Of a stretch of DNA of 64,000 nt, positions 1 through 8,607 are shown piece after piece. The notes below the pieces were generated by a model. The model had not been told where the DNA came from, did no database searches, and was given only the letters and a program-made list of their open reading frames with translations. Each line of letters opens with the position of its first letter. The first letter of the stretch is position 1. A program made the translations under genes and the position numbers. Source of the stretch: Falsigemmobacter faecalis (GTDB lineage: Bacteria > Pseudomonadota > Alphaproteobacteria > Rhodobacterales > Rhodobacteraceae); assembly GCF_003863335.1 (NCBI RefSeq), contig NZ_RRAZ01000003.1:160603-224602 (forward strand), written 5' to 3'.

Positions 1-414
1 AAACCGTCGCTGGTCTATTTCGGTTACACCTTCTGCCCGGATGTCTGTCCGGTCGACACGGTGCGCAATGCGGAGGTGATCGATATCCTGGATGAGATGG
101 GCCATGATGTGACCCCGGTCTTCGTAACCGTGGACCCGGGCCGTGACACGCCTGAGGTGCTGGCCGATTATGCGGAACATATTCATCCGAAGATGATCGG
201 CCTGACCGGCTCTCCCGAGCAGATCGCTGCTGCGGCGAAGGCTTACCGCGTGGTCTATCAGGCGGAAGAAAAAAAGGACGACTATTATCTGGTCGGCCAT
301 ATGACATTTACCTATCTCATGGACCCGGAGAAGGGTTTCCTTGACTTCTTCCGCCGCGAAATTCCTGCGGACCAGATGGCGACTCAGGTCGCCTGCTTTC
401 TGGAAAATTCCTGA
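1..414 (+). CDS. senC: SCO1/SenC/PrrC family copper protein (5' end missing)
   Basis: The gene runs off the left edge; 137 codons are visible. The fragment is the thioredoxin-like domain of the SCO family, membrane-anchored periplasmic proteins that bind copper and help build the CuA centre of cytochrome c oxidase. The copper ligands are visible: a CPDVC motif (Cys at visible codons 12 and 16) and a His at codon 100 in the VGHMTFTY stretch. The N-terminal membrane anchor lies outside the window. It is followed 69 bp later by regA; senC/prrC beside regA is the classical Rhodobacter arrangement, in which PrrC/SenC links oxidase status to RegB-RegA signalling. Assignment is secure; the gene is incomplete only because of the window edge. 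Confidence 0.93.
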   Translation, partial: KPSLVYFGYTFCPDVCPVDTVRNAEVIDILDEMGHDVTPVFVTVDPGRDTPEVLADYAEHIHPKMIGLTGSPEQIAAAAKAYRVVYQAEEKKDDYYLVGHMTFTYLMDPEKGFLDFFRREIPADQMATQVACFLENS

Positions 415-483
415 GTAAGTGCCGGCTGCCCCTGAGCCGGCCTGTGTGATGTATTTCGGGGTGTGATGTAAACGGAGGGACTG

Positions 484-1038
484 ATGTCCGATTTCGATCC
501 TGCCGATCTTGGCGAAGACCGTTCACTGCTTCTTGTTGATGATGATGAAGCATTTGTAAAACGCCTGGCCCGCGCCATGGAAAAGCGCGGCTTCCTGCCC
601 GAAACTGCCGAAAGCGTGGCGGCCGGAAAGGCCATCGCGCTGAGCCGCGCGCCCGCCTATGCGGTCGTCGACCTGCGCCTTGAAGACGGCAATGGTCTGG
701 ATGTGGTTGAGGCTCTGCGTGAGCAGCGCCCGGATTGCCGCATCGTGGTGCTGACCGGCTATGGCGCAATTGCCACCGCCGTTGCTGCGGTCAAAATCGG
801 CGCCATTGATTATCTGTCAAAGCCGGCCGATGCGAATGACGTGATGAATGCGCTTCTCGCAAATCCCGATGCCCTGCCGCCGCCGCCGGAAAATCCGATG
901 TCCGCCGACCGCGTCCGCTGGGAGCATATTCAGCGGGTTTACGAACAATGCGACCGCAATGTTTCTGAAACAGCCCGCAGGTTGAATATGCACCGCCGTA
1001 CTCTTCAAAGAATTCTTGCAAAAAGAAGCCCGAAGTAA
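484..1038 (+). CDS. regA: Redox response regulator RegA/PrrA/ActR
   Basis: 184-residue DNA-binding response regulator, the usual RegA length. The receiver domain has the acidic pocket (D19-D21), the phospho-acceptor D63 in AVVDLRLEDG and K113. A proline-rich hinge (PPPPEN) leads to a Fis-type helix-turn-helix at about residues 145-184 (SETARRLNMHRRTLQRIL), the hallmark of this family. RegB-RegA controls photosynthesis, respiration, nitrogen and carbon fixation genes in response to redox state. A GGAGGG ribosome site precedes the ATG. The histidine kinase RegB is not in the window; in relatives it lies divergently upstream of senC, which would be off the left edge. Confidence 0.96.
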   Translation: MSDFDPADLGEDRSLLLVDDDEAFVKRLARAMEKRGFLPETAESVAAGKAIALSRAPAYAVVDLRLEDGNGLDVVEALREQRPDCRIVVLTGYGAIATAVAAVKIGAIDYLSKPADANDVMNALLANPDALPPPPENPMSADRVRWEHIQRVYEQCDRNVSETARRLNMHRRTLQRILAKRSPK

Positions 1039-1125
1039 GGAACCATAAATACTTCTGTGCGTAATTCAGCCTGATGGGAGATCGGGCTGGATTTCTAATT
1101 AAATATCCCATATGCCCGTCAGTCA

Positions 1126-1142
1126 TGTCGTTTTAAACGACA
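1126..1142. promoter_or_regulatory. Perfect 17-bp inverted repeat upstream of the H-NS gene
   Basis: TGTCGTTT-T-AAACGACA: two perfect 8-base arms around one central base, inside the AT-rich 142-bp gap between regA and the H-NS-type gene and about 38 bp before its ATG. There is no run of T after it, so it looks like a protein-binding operator rather than a terminator. It does not match the GCG...CGC pattern usually quoted for RegA boxes. Which protein binds is unknown. Confidence 0.5.
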
Positions 1143-1180
1143 GCATAATTTTTAAGTAACCGGATTTACCGGGGGGTCGT

Positions 1181-1516
1181 ATGGAACTTGATCTGAACAC
1201 ACTGTCTTTGCGCGAACTGAAAGATCTGCAGGTTCGTGTGAACCGCGCAGTGGTGACTTATGAAGACCGCCGCAAAAAAGAAGCCCTCGCTGAGCTGGAA
1301 GATAAAGCCCGCCAGCTTGGTTTCAGCCTGAATGAACTGCTGTCGGGTCAGCCGCAGCGCGCAACCCGTGCCCGCACGGGCGGTGGCGCGGCGAAATTCG
1401 CCAATCCGCTTAATCCGGCTGAAACCTGGACCGGGCGCGGCCGCAAGCCGAAGTGGTTTACCGAAGCTCTGGCTATGGGCCAGACTCCGGATGAAATGGC
1501 AGTTCCGGAAGCCTGA
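1181..1516 (+). CDS. hvrA: H-NS family nucleoid protein, HvrA-like
   Basis: 111-residue H-NS histone-like protein. Residues about 1-50 are helical and charged (oligomerisation half); the C-terminal half carries the DNA-binding core TGRGRKPKWF (residues 84-93), diagnostic for the alphaproteobacterial H-NS/HvrA/Spb group that binds curved AT-rich DNA in the minor groove. In Rhodobacter capsulatus hvrA lies just downstream of regA and modulates photosynthesis and nitrogen-fixation genes, so position supports the name. A GGGGGG-rich ribosome site precedes the ATG and a strong terminator follows. The HvrA role is inferred from synteny and motif. Confidence 0.85.
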   Translation: MELDLNTLSLRELKDLQVRVNRAVVTYEDRRKKEALAELEDKARQLGFSLNELLSGQPQRATRARTGGGAAKFANPLNPAETWTGRGRKPKWFTEALAMGQTPDEMAVPEA

Positions 1517-1537
1517 TTTTATAATCTGAGATATCAG

Positions 1538-1569
1538 AAGGGGCCGGTTATCCGGCCCTTTTTATTTTA
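1538..1569 (+). terminator. Rho-independent terminator after hvrA
   Basis: Stem AAGGGGCCGG / CCGGCCCCTT (10 bp, 4-base loop) followed by a T-rich tract, 22 bp after the hvrA stop. Confidence 0.9.
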
Positions 1570-1719
1570 TCGAACGGTTGAAATTTAAAAGATAATCATA
1601 GCTGCTCACCATTATCTCCAGGGCTCTGTGCATTTTTAGAAAAGGGACTGTGCGTTTGCGGAGATGTCAATCGGACATCCCGACCCCATATCAGCGGAGA
1701 TCAGAACAGGGAGATTGCA

Positions 1720-2748
1720 ATGTCAGTGGAATTTGCGCTCGATACTTTCGGGGATGTTACCCGCGGTCCGGATGGGCGCATTTTGTCGCAGCCCGAAGTT
1801 TTGCGCAATGTCGTGGCTGAAGCGGTGCTCGCCGATCAGGTTGGCATTGATTATATTGGCCTCGGGGAACACCACCGCGATGATTTCGCGATTTCCTCCC
1901 CGGAAGTGATCCTCGGCGCAATTGCGGGCCAGACCTCACGCATTCGGCTGGGCACGGCGGTCACCGTTCTGTCGACCGATGATCCTGTCCGTCTTTTCCA
2001 GCGGTTCTCCACGCTCGATGCCATCTCGAATGGCCGGGCTGAGGTGATCCTGGGCCGGGGCTCGTTTACGGAAAGTTATCCGCTCTTCGGTTATGAGCTG
2101 CAGGATTACGAGAAACTCTTTGAGGAGAAGCTGGACCTTTTCATGCGCCTCGTGCGGGAAAAGAAAGTCAACTGGAAGGGTGAAACCCGCAGTCCGCTGA
2201 AAAACACCACCGTCTATCCGCCCCTTTCGGAAAAGGGGCTGAAAGTCTGGGTCGGTGTGGGCGGCAGCCCGGAATCTGTGGTGCGTGCGGTGCGGCATGA
2301 TATCCCGCTGATGCTGGCGATCATCGGGGGCGACCCGCGGCGTTTTCAGCCGTTTGCCGATCTTTACCGCAATGCGGCCGGTCAGATGGATCAGAAAGTG
2401 CAGCCGATCGGGGTTCACAGCCCCGGCCATATCGCACCCACCGACGAAGAGGCGGTGGAGCAGGCCTGGGCCGGTTATGAAACGCTGCGCGGCCGCCTTG
2501 GGCGGGAGCGTGGCTGGGGGCCGCCTTCGAAGCGTGAATTCCTGGCCGAAGTGGCCAGCGGCTCGATGTATGTCGGCTCGCCCGAGACGGTGGCAAAGAA
2601 GATCGCGGGCACGGTGAAGGCGCTTGGGCTGTCGCGCTTTGAGATGAAATATTCGCAGGGCACGCTGTCGCATGAGGCGATGATGCGCTCGATTGAGCTT
2701 TATGGCACGCAGGTCATTCCCCGCGTGCGTGAATTGATCGCCGCATAA
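1720..2748 (+). CDS. LLM-class flavin-dependent oxidoreductase (luciferase-like monooxygenase)
   Basis: 342-residue single-domain TIM-barrel protein of the bacterial luciferase-like family, which use reduced FMN (or F420 in other phyla) to oxidise small organic substrates. Family signs are the N-terminal strand MSVEFALDTFGD, the LGEHHRDDF segment near residue 48, the TSRIRLGTAVTVLS strand and the C-terminal GSPETVAKKI region typical of LLM proteins with an unknown substrate. It starts at an ATG preceded by GGGAG and is bounded by its own terminators, so it looks monocistronic. Neighbours give no hint of the substrate. Family is confident; function beyond flavin monooxygenase is not. Confidence 0.88.
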   Translation: MSVEFALDTFGDVTRGPDGRILSQPEVLRNVVAEAVLADQVGIDYIGLGEHHRDDFAISSPEVILGAIAGQTSRIRLGTAVTVLSTDDPVRLFQRFSTLDAISNGRAEVILGRGSFTESYPLFGYELQDYEKLFEEKLDLFMRLVREKKVNWKGETRSPLKNTTVYPPLSEKGLKVWVGVGGSPESVVRAVRHDIPLMLAIIGGDPRRFQPFADLYRNAAGQMDQKVQPIGVHSPGHIAPTDEEAVEQAWAGYETLRGRLGRERGWGPPSKREFLAEVASGSMYVGSPETVAKKIAGTVKALGLSRFEMKYSQGTLSHEAMMRSIELYGTQVIPRVRELIAA

Positions 2749-2752
2749 GGAC

Positions 2753-2782
2753 AAGGCCGCCGGATCAACCGGCGGCCTTTTT
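2753..2782. terminator. Bidirectional terminator between LLM gene and acyl-CoA synthetase
   Basis: GGCCGCCGG / CCGGCGGCC stem with a 5-base loop, AA before and TTTTT after, lying between two convergent genes; usable from both strands. Confidence 0.88.
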
Positions 2783-2784
2783 CG

Positions 2785-4413
2785 TCAGCTCTGGTAGTAA
2801 TCCTTCAACTGCACCCGCAGATCCTTTTTCGAGATCTTTCCGGTCGCGGTCAGGGGAATGCTTTCCACAAAGACCACATCATCGGGCAATTGCCATTTCG
2901 GCATCCGCGCGGCCATCACTTCCAAAATCGCCTCGGGCGTCACCTCAGAGCCCGGCGCGCGGATCACCGCCAGCAGCGGGCGCTCATCCCATCTGGGGTG
3001 CGGCACGGCGACGGCGGCGGCCATGGCGACGCCCGCACAGGCGATCGCGGCATTCTCCAGATCGATCGAAGAGATCCATTCGCCGCCCGATTTGATCAGA
3101 TCTTTGGTGCGGTCGACGATGGTCAGCTGCCCCTCGGGGCTGATCCGCGCCACATCGCCGGTGCGAAACCAGCCCTCGGCGTCAAACGCTTTGGCAGAGG
3201 CTGCGGGGGCGTCATAATAGGCGGAAATCACGCCATGACCGCGCACCAGAAGCTCTCCGGTGGCCTGATCGTCATGGGGCAGGATCTGGCCCTCTTCATC
3301 GACAATGCGGATCTCGACGCCAAAGGTGCGCTTGCCCTGGGGGGTGGCTTCGGCGATCCGCTCTGCGGGATCCTGAGAGGGGGTCGGGCGGGTGATGGTG
3401 CCGATCGGGCTCATCTCGGTCATGCCCCAGGCATGCAGCGCCCGCACATTGAAGGCGTCAAAACTGCCGATCATCGCCGGAGCCAGGGCCGAGCCGCCGA
3501 TATAGAGAACCTCCAGCCCTGCGGGTTTACGCCCCGCTTTGCGCATCTCCTCCAGCAGTCCGGCCCAGACGGTCGGCACCCCCCAGGAGGCGGTCACCCC
3601 GGTCTCCTCCATCAGCGAAAAGACCGAAGCTCCGTCCAGTTTCGGCCCCGGAAACACGATATCCGTCCCGGTCAGCGGCGCGGTATAGGGCAGGCCCCAG
3701 GCATTGACGTGAAAAAGCGGCACTACCGGCATGACGCGGCGGCCCTGGCCGAAGCTGTCGGGCGCGGCCAGCGCCGTGGACATGGCATGCAGTATCGTGG
3801 AGCGGTGCGAGTAAAGCGCGGCCTTGGGGTCGCCGGTGGTGCCGGAGGTATAGCACATGGCAACCGCCGTCGCCTCGGGCACTTCGGTCCAGGCGGAGAG
3901 TTCCTCTGCACCCGCGATCAGCGTCTCAAAGGCGGTGGCGCCAGGCATCACGGGGGTGTCGCTGAGGCTGTAGAGTTTGATCCCCGCGGGCATCTGCGGA
4001 TGCAGGCTCGCCACCAGATCATTGAAAGTGGTGTCAAAAAACAGCGCCTGGTCTTTGGCGTGGTTCATGATCCAGGAGATCTGTTCGGGAAAGAGCCGCG
4101 GGTTGATGGTGTGGCAGACAGCCCCGATCCCCGCGATGGCGTAATAAAGCTCAAAATGGCGATAGCCGTTCCAGGCCAGCGTCGCGATGCGGTCGCCCGG
4201 ACCAAAGCCCTGGGCCTGCAGCGCCGAGGCGAGACGGCGGATCCGGACACGGGCCTCACGGATGGTGTAGCTGTGCAGATCCCCCTCAACCCGGGCAGAG
4301 GTGATCCTGAGCCCGGGCGTCACCTCGGCGGCATAATCGAGGATCGCCGGGATCGACAGTTCACGGTGCATCATCAGCCCGCACATCGGTGCGGCCAGGC
4401 CTTCGGTCTTCAT
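2785..4413 (-). CDS. Acyl-CoA synthetase, DmdB-like (long-chain-fatty-acid / methylmercaptopropionate CoA ligase family)
   Basis: 542-residue AMP-forming ligase that activates a carboxylic acid as acyl-AMP and transfers it to CoA. Visible motifs: P-loop CYTSGTTGDPKA, the HAWGMTEMSP adenylate motif, WFRTGDVARI, and the C-terminal catalytic Lys in TATGKISKKDL. The start MKTEGLAAPMC is chosen over a longer reading because it has GGAAGGGGAGAG just upstream. The N-terminal pattern (LMMHRELSIPAILDYAAEV) is that of the DmdB/medium-long chain ligase group common in marine Rhodobacterales. No dmdC or dmdD neighbour is present, so DMSP catabolism should not be assumed; a general fatty-acid ligase is equally possible. 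Confidence 0.87.
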   Translation of the reverse strand: MKTEGLAAPMCGLMMHRELSIPAILDYAAEVTPGLRITSARVEGDLHSYTIREARVRIRRLASALQAQGFGPGDRIATLAWNGYRHFELYYAIAGIGAVCHTINPRLFPEQISWIMNHAKDQALFFDTTFNDLVASLHPQMPAGIKLYSLSDTPVMPGATAFETLIAGAEELSAWTEVPEATAVAMCYTSGTTGDPKAALYSHRSTILHAMSTALAAPDSFGQGRRVMPVVPLFHVNAWGLPYTAPLTGTDIVFPGPKLDGASVFSLMEETGVTASWGVPTVWAGLLEEMRKAGRKPAGLEVLYIGGSALAPAMIGSFDAFNVRALHAWGMTEMSPIGTITRPTPSQDPAERIAEATPQGKRTFGVEIRIVDEEGQILPHDDQATGELLVRGHGVISAYYDAPAASAKAFDAEGWFRTGDVARISPEGQLTIVDRTKDLIKSGGEWISSIDLENAAIACAGVAMAAAVAVPHPRWDERPLLAVIRAPGSEVTPEAILEVMAARMPKWQLPDDVVFVESIPLTATGKISKKDLRVQLKDYYQS

Positions 4414-4669
4414 CGTCTCTCTCCCCTTCCACCGCTGTCTGCGGCGGTCTTCACGCAAAGCCGCTCCGTTCCGGAGCCCTCCCGGCCGGGGGGGATGGTG
4501 CACGAACCGCCCCCCGAATGTCCATAATTTTCCCTGCTTTGCTTAAATTCCGGGCGTCTGGCCGCGAAAGACTGGCGGCCTCTGCCGCGCTTTTCTATAG
4601 CTCAGCCTGCGGACGTTTCCGCCGGCGGCCCGTCCGGGCCCGCCTGAGTTCAGGACCCGAGGATATCCC

Positions 4670-5017
4670 ATGATCCAGCGCATCAACATCGGCCCGCGTA
4701 TGTCAGAGGCCGTCATCTATAACGGCACCGTCTGGCTGGCCGGTCAAATCGGCGAAGGCGTCACCGTCGCCGAGCAGACCCGCGACGTTCTTCGCCAGAT
4801 TGACGCGCTGCTGGCCGAAGTCGGAACCTCGAAAGAGAACATCCTTCAGGCGATCATCTGGCTGGCCGATATGGCTGATTTCGCTGAGATGAACTCGGCC
4901 TGGGATGAGTGGGTGCCGCAGGGCCATACCCCGGCGCGCGCCACCGGCGAAGCGAAGCTCGCTGCGGATAAATACAAAGTTGAGATCATCATCACCGCGG
5001 CTGTCCCGGCGAAATGA
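4670..5017 (+). CDS. RidA/YjgF family enamine-imine deaminase
   Basis: 115-residue RidA-family protein. The fold signature is clear (VIYNGTVWLAGQIGEG near the start, ILQAIIWLADMADF in the middle, GHTPARATGEAKLA with the conserved Arg, and an EIIITAAV C-terminal strand). RidA proteins hydrolyse reactive 2-aminoacrylate and related imines produced by PLP enzymes. It lies 120 bp upstream of a PLP-dependent class III aminotransferase on the same strand, which fits a role in clearing imine by-products; this is inference. The subgroup (Rid2-Rid7 versus archetypal RidA) was not resolved. Confidence 0.9.
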   Translation: MIQRINIGPRMSEAVIYNGTVWLAGQIGEGVTVAEQTRDVLRQIDALLAEVGTSKENILQAIIWLADMADFAEMNSAWDEWVPQGHTPARATGEAKLAADKYKVEIIITAAVPAK

Positions 5018-5137
5018 TTTTGCACCCGGCCGTGCCCCCTTCAGGTGGCGCGGCCGGGGCTCACGGAAAATTTTGATCAAAATTCTTGCCAGAGCGTCGC
5101 GGCCCCCCCAGGCTTGGGCGCAGCAGGAGTTTTCATC

Positions 5138-6532
5138 ATGTCGCGCATCACCAATCATCTGCCCACCGCTGAGCTGCAGGCGCTTGACGCCGCGCATCAC
5201 ATGCATCCCTTCACCGCCGGCGCGCAGCTTGCCGAAAAGGGCGCGCGCGTCATTACCCGCGCGAAGGGCATCTTTCTGACCGACAGCGAAGGCCATGAGA
5301 TCCTTGATGCCATGGCGGGCCTTTGGTGCGTGAACATCGGCTATGGCCGCGAAGAAATGGCCGAAGTGGCCGCCGCCCAGGTGCGCGAACTCAGCTATTA
5401 CAACACCTTCTTTCAGACCACCCATGTGCCGGCCATCGCTTTGGCTGCGAAAATGGCCGAACTGGCGCCGGGGGATCTGAACCATGTGTTTTTCGCAGGC
5501 TCCGGCTCAGAGGCCAATGACACCAATATCCGTCTGGTGCGGCAGTATTGGGCGCGCAAAGGCCAGCCCGAGCGGCGGGTGATCCTGTCGCGCTGGAACG
5601 GCTATCACGGCTCTTCCATGGGCAGCGGCAGTCTGGGCGGCATGAAGCCCATTCATGCGCAGGGCGGCATGCCGATCCCGGATATTCACCACATCGGCCA
5701 GCCCGACTGGTGGTCGGAAGGCGGGGAGATGTCGCCCGAAGACTTCGGCCTGATGCGCGCCCGCGCCCTTGAAGCGAAGATCAAAGAGATCGGCCCCGGG
5801 CGCGTTGCGGCCTTTATCGGAGAGCCGGTGCAGGGCGCGGGCGGTGTGATCATCCCTCCCGCCAGCTATTGGCCGGAAATCCAGCGCATCTGTGACGATT
5901 ACGGCATCCTTTTGATCGCGGATGAGGTCATCACCGGCTTTGGCCGCACCGGGCAGTGGTTTGGCAGTGAGGCCATGGGGATCCGCCCTCATATCATGAC
6001 CGTCGCCAAGGGGCTCTCGTCGGGCTATGCGCCGATTGGCGGCTCGATCATCTGCGATGAAGTGGCCGATGTGATCGCGGGGGATGAGTTTAACCACGGC
6101 TATACCTATTCGGGCCATCCCCTGGCCGCGGCCCTCGCGCTGGAGAACCTGCGGATCCTGGAGGAGGAGCGGGTGGTGGAGCATGTCCGCAATACCGCAA
6201 ACCCCTATCTTGCGGTAAAATGGGCGCAGCTGACCGATCACCCCATGGTGGGAGAGGCGAAGCTCTGCGGGCTCATGGGCTCCATCGCGCTGACGCCGGA
6301 TAAATCCCGCCGCGCGGCTTTTGCCGCCGGAGAGGGCAAGGTCGGCTACCTCACGCGTGAGCGCTGCTTTGCCAATAATCTCGTCATGCGCCATGTCGGG
6401 GATCGCATGATCATCGCCCCGCCGCTGGTGATCACCACCGATGAGATTGATCTGCTGATCGCGCGGGCTTGGACCTCGCTGGATGAGGCGATGGCAAAGG
6501 CGAAGGCGGAAGGGCTGTGGCAGGCGGCATGA
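5138..6532 (+). CDS. Class III PLP-dependent aminotransferase (omega-amino acid/amine:pyruvate type)
   Basis: 464-residue fold-type I aminotransferase. Key features: the GSGSEANDTNIRL phosphate-binding loop, the WNGYHGSSMGSGSLGG segment typical of beta-alanine/amine:pyruvate and putrescine-pyruvate transaminases, the DEVITGFGRTG motif with the PLP-nitrogen Asp, and the Schiff-base lysine K291 in VAKGLSSGYAPIG. The start is an ATG with AGGAG 8 bp upstream; longer in-frame readings lack this. Its stop overlaps the next gene's ATG (ATGA), so it is translationally coupled to a GntR regulator. Probable role is catabolism of an omega-amino acid or diamine; exact substrate cannot be read. Confidence 0.9.
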   Translation: MSRITNHLPTAELQALDAAHHMHPFTAGAQLAEKGARVITRAKGIFLTDSEGHEILDAMAGLWCVNIGYGREEMAEVAAAQVRELSYYNTFFQTTHVPAIALAAKMAELAPGDLNHVFFAGSGSEANDTNIRLVRQYWARKGQPERRVILSRWNGYHGSSMGSGSLGGMKPIHAQGGMPIPDIHHIGQPDWWSEGGEMSPEDFGLMRARALEAKIKEIGPGRVAAFIGEPVQGAGGVIIPPASYWPEIQRICDDYGILLIADEVITGFGRTGQWFGSEAMGIRPHIMTVAKGLSSGYAPIGGSIICDEVADVIAGDEFNHGYTYSGHPLAAALALENLRILEEERVVEHVRNTANPYLAVKWAQLTDHPMVGEAKLCGLMGSIALTPDKSRRAAFAAGEGKVGYLTRERCFANNLVMRHVGDRMIIAPPLVITTDEIDLLIARAWTSLDEAMAKAKAEGLWQAA

Positions 6533-7173
6533 GCGCGGTCACACCGCAGCATGATCTGGCCAGAAAACGCCTGCGCGAGGCGCTCTTTGAGGGGCGTCTT
6601 GCACCAGGTCAGGCGGTGACGGTGGCGGCCCTTGCCGCAGAGCTCGGCCTTGGCACCATGCCGGTGCGCGAGGCGCTGCGCCAGGTGACCGCCGAAGGGG
6701 GCTTTGAGGCCTCTGCGACGCGACGTCTCAGCGTGCCGGATCTGACTTCCGCGCAGCTGACCGCCCTGATCCGCGCCCGTGCGCTGCTGGAGCCTGAGGC
6801 GGCCGTCGCGGCGCTGCCCCATATCAGCGCGGGCCTGCTGACAGAGCTTGCCCGGGTCGATGCGGCGCTCTCTGACGCGATCCGTCAGGGCGACCGCGCG
6901 GGCTATATGCGGCTGAATTTCCGTTTTCATTTCAGCCTTTACCGCGCTGATCCCGGCTCTGTCCTGGTGCCTTTGGTTGAGAGCCTCTGGCTGAAAACCG
7001 GGCCGCATATGTCGCGGCTCTTTGACCGCGCGCCCGGCTTTCTGCGCGAAGACCGCCACCAGCAGGCGCTTGGCGCGATCCGGCGTGGCACCCCTGATGC
7101 CCTGCGCGCGGCCATCGCCGGGGATATATCGGACGCCCTTGAAGCACTCTCTCTGGTTCCCGCTTTACCGTGA
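6529..7173 (+). CDS. GntR family transcriptional regulator, FCD subfamily
   Basis: 214 residues: an N-terminal winged helix-turn-helix (LAAELGLGTMPVREALRQVTAEG at about residues 30-55, a typical GntR recognition helix) followed by an all-helical FCD ligand domain with NFRFHFSLY and ending in DALRAAIAGDISDAL. FCD regulators sense carboxylic or amino acids. The ATG at 6529 overlaps the aminotransferase stop; an ATG 12 bp upstream is possible but less well coupled. The overlap suggests it controls the aminotransferase cassette, probably with autoregulation. The recognition segment reads GTMPVREAL rather than the usual GTPVREAL, a one-residue insertion that still keeps the motif. Confidence 0.88.
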   Translation: MSAVTPQHDLARKRLREALFEGRLAPGQAVTVAALAAELGLGTMPVREALRQVTAEGGFEASATRRLSVPDLTSAQLTALIRARALLEPEAAVAALPHISAGLLTELARVDAALSDAIRQGDRAGYMRLNFRFHFSLYRADPGSVLVPLVESLWLKTGPHMSRLFDRAPGFLREDRHQQALGAIRRGTPDALRAAIAGDISDALEALSLVPALP

Positions 7174-7247
7174 AGGGGCGCACCCCTTTTGCAGACCGCC
7201 CCTCTCGGCTATATATCATGACATCCTGAGAGAATGAGGCACTGGTG

Positions 7248-7592
7248 ATGACTGAGACCTGGACCATGAGCACCCCGCCGGATGACCCGGATGGTGGTTC
7301 TGATGCATCCGTCGTCACAAAGACCAGACCGAAAACCCAGCGGCCGCCGATGTATAAGGTGATGCTGCTGAATGATGATTATACCCCGATGGAATTCGTG
7401 GTGCATGTTCTTGAGCGCTATTTCGGCATGACCCATGCCGAGGCCTTTGAGATCATGCTGACGGTCCACAAAAAGGGCCTCGCGGTGGTCGGGGTTTACA
7501 GCTTTGAAGTGGCGGAGACCAAGGTCGCCCAGGTGATGGAGGCCGCGCGCCGCCATCAGCATCCGCTTCAGTGCACGATGGAAAAGGAATAG
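7248..7592 (+). CDS. clpS: ATP-dependent Clp protease adaptor ClpS
   Basis: 114-residue ClpS. After a disordered, charged N-terminal tail, the core begins at [17 protein letters not shown] (conserved NDD and M residues of the N-degron pocket) and continues through [15 protein letters not shown] to the LQCTMEKE end. ClpS delivers proteins with N-terminal hydrophobic residues to ClpAP. The start is ATG directly preceded by GTG; GAATGAGG lies at ribosome-site distance. clpA is not adjacent; the next gene is an RNA methyltransferase, 16 bp downstream. Confidence 0.95.
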   Translation: MTETWTMSTPPDDPDGGSDASVVTKTRPKTQRPPMYKVMLLNDDYTPMEFVVHVLERYFGMTHAEAFEIMLTVHKKGLAVVGVYSFEVAETKVAQVMEAARRHQHPLQCTMEKE

Positions 7593-7608
7593 GGCCGGAG
7601 GCCCGCTC

Positions 7609-8607
7609 ATGCGTTCTGAACGACTGACTGCCGCGCTTAACAGCGGTGTTTTCGCCTGGCCCGACGCGGGCCGTACCCTGATCCTGCGCCCGCGGGGTGA
7701 GGATCATTTTGATGACATTGAGGCGTCCCGCCTGCAGGTGGTCACCGGCTTCCGCCCTGATTTTAATGCTTTTTCTGCCCGCGGCATCCCGGTCTCGGCA
7801 GAGGTGGAGGGCGCGTTCGCAGCCGCGCTGGTCTGCCTGCCCCGTGCGCGGGAGTTGTCGCGCGCCATGCTGGTTCAGGCTGTGGCCGCGCTGCCGGAAG
7901 GCGCGCCTGTCTGGGTCGATGGCCAGAAGACCGACGGCATTGAATCGCTGCTGAAGGACCTGAAGCTTGCCGGGCTTGCGCCGGGCGAGGCCTGGTCCAA
8001 GGCGCATGGCAAACTGTTCATGTTCCGCGCAGCCCCGCTGCCGCAGGACTGGGCGGCGCAGGATCGTCAGGTTGACGGCTTCACCACCCGTCCGGGCGTC
8101 TTCTCGGCGGATGGCATCGATCGCGGCTCGGCCCTGCTGGCGAAGGCATTGCCGGAAAAGCTGCACAGCCGTGTGGCTGATTTCGGCGCGGGCTGGGGCT
8201 ATCTCACGTCGGAGATTCTCAAGCGCCCCGGCGTGCAGGAAGTCCATCTGATCGAGGCTGAGGCCGAGGCGCTGGACTGCGCGCGGCGCAATATCACCGA
8301 TCCGCGCGCGCAGTTTCACTGGGCCGATGCGACGGGCTTTAAGGCCGACGTTCCCTTCGGCGTCATCGTCTGCAACCCGCCCTTCCACACGGCGCGTGAA
8401 GCCGATCCGAAACTCGGGATCGCGTTTTTGCAGGCGGCGGCGCGCAATCTGACCACCTCAGGCACGCTGTGGCTGGTGGCCAATAAACAGCTTCCCTATG
8501 AGCCGGAACTGCAAAAGCTCTTCCGCGAGGTTGAGATGATCGGCGGCGACAACAGCTTCCGTCTGTGGCGTGCATCGCGGCCCATTCAGGCGCGCGGCGC
8601 AAAATGA
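7609..8607 (+). CDS. RsmC-like class I SAM-dependent methyltransferase
   Basis: 332 residues, the size of the two-domain RsmC/RlmG rRNA guanine-N2 methyltransferases. The N-terminal half is a degenerate methyltransferase-like domain; the C-terminal half has the SAM-binding motif VADFGAGWGYLTS at about residue 190, an acidic ribose-binding stretch (VHLIEAEAEAL) and the catalytic NPPFH motif near residue 255. RsmC methylates G1207 of 16S rRNA; the target here is inferred from the family. It is coupled to the following SDR gene by an ATGA overlap. Confidence 0.87.
   Translation: MRSERLTAALNSGVFAWPDAGRTLILRPRGEDHFDDIEASRLQVVTGFRPDFNAFSARGIPVSAEVEGAFAAALVCLPRARELSRAMLVQAVAALPEGAPVWVDGQKTDGIESLLKDLKLAGLAPGEAWSKAHGKLFMFRAAPLPQDWAAQDRQVDGFTTRPGVFSADGIDRGSALLAKALPEKLHSRVADFGAGWGYLTSEILKRPGVQEVHLIEAEAEALDCARRNITDPRAQFHWADATGFKADVPFGVIVCNPPFHTAREADPKLGIAFLQAAARNLTTSGTLWLVANKQLPYEPELQKLFREVEMIGGDNSFRLWRASRPIQARGAK

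Noticed and set aside
1126..1142. RegA binding box in the hvrA promoter
   Set aside because: The palindrome lacks the GCG/CGC half sites usually given for RegA.
2785..4413. Calling the ligase DmdB and inferring DMSP degradation
   Set aside because: No dmdA, dmdC or dmdD gene is nearby, and the family also contains general fatty-acyl-CoA ligases.
2890..4527. 545-codon plus-strand frame opposite the acyl-CoA synthetase
   Set aside because: Antisense shadow of a well-conserved ligase; no motif, Gly/Arg/His-rich.
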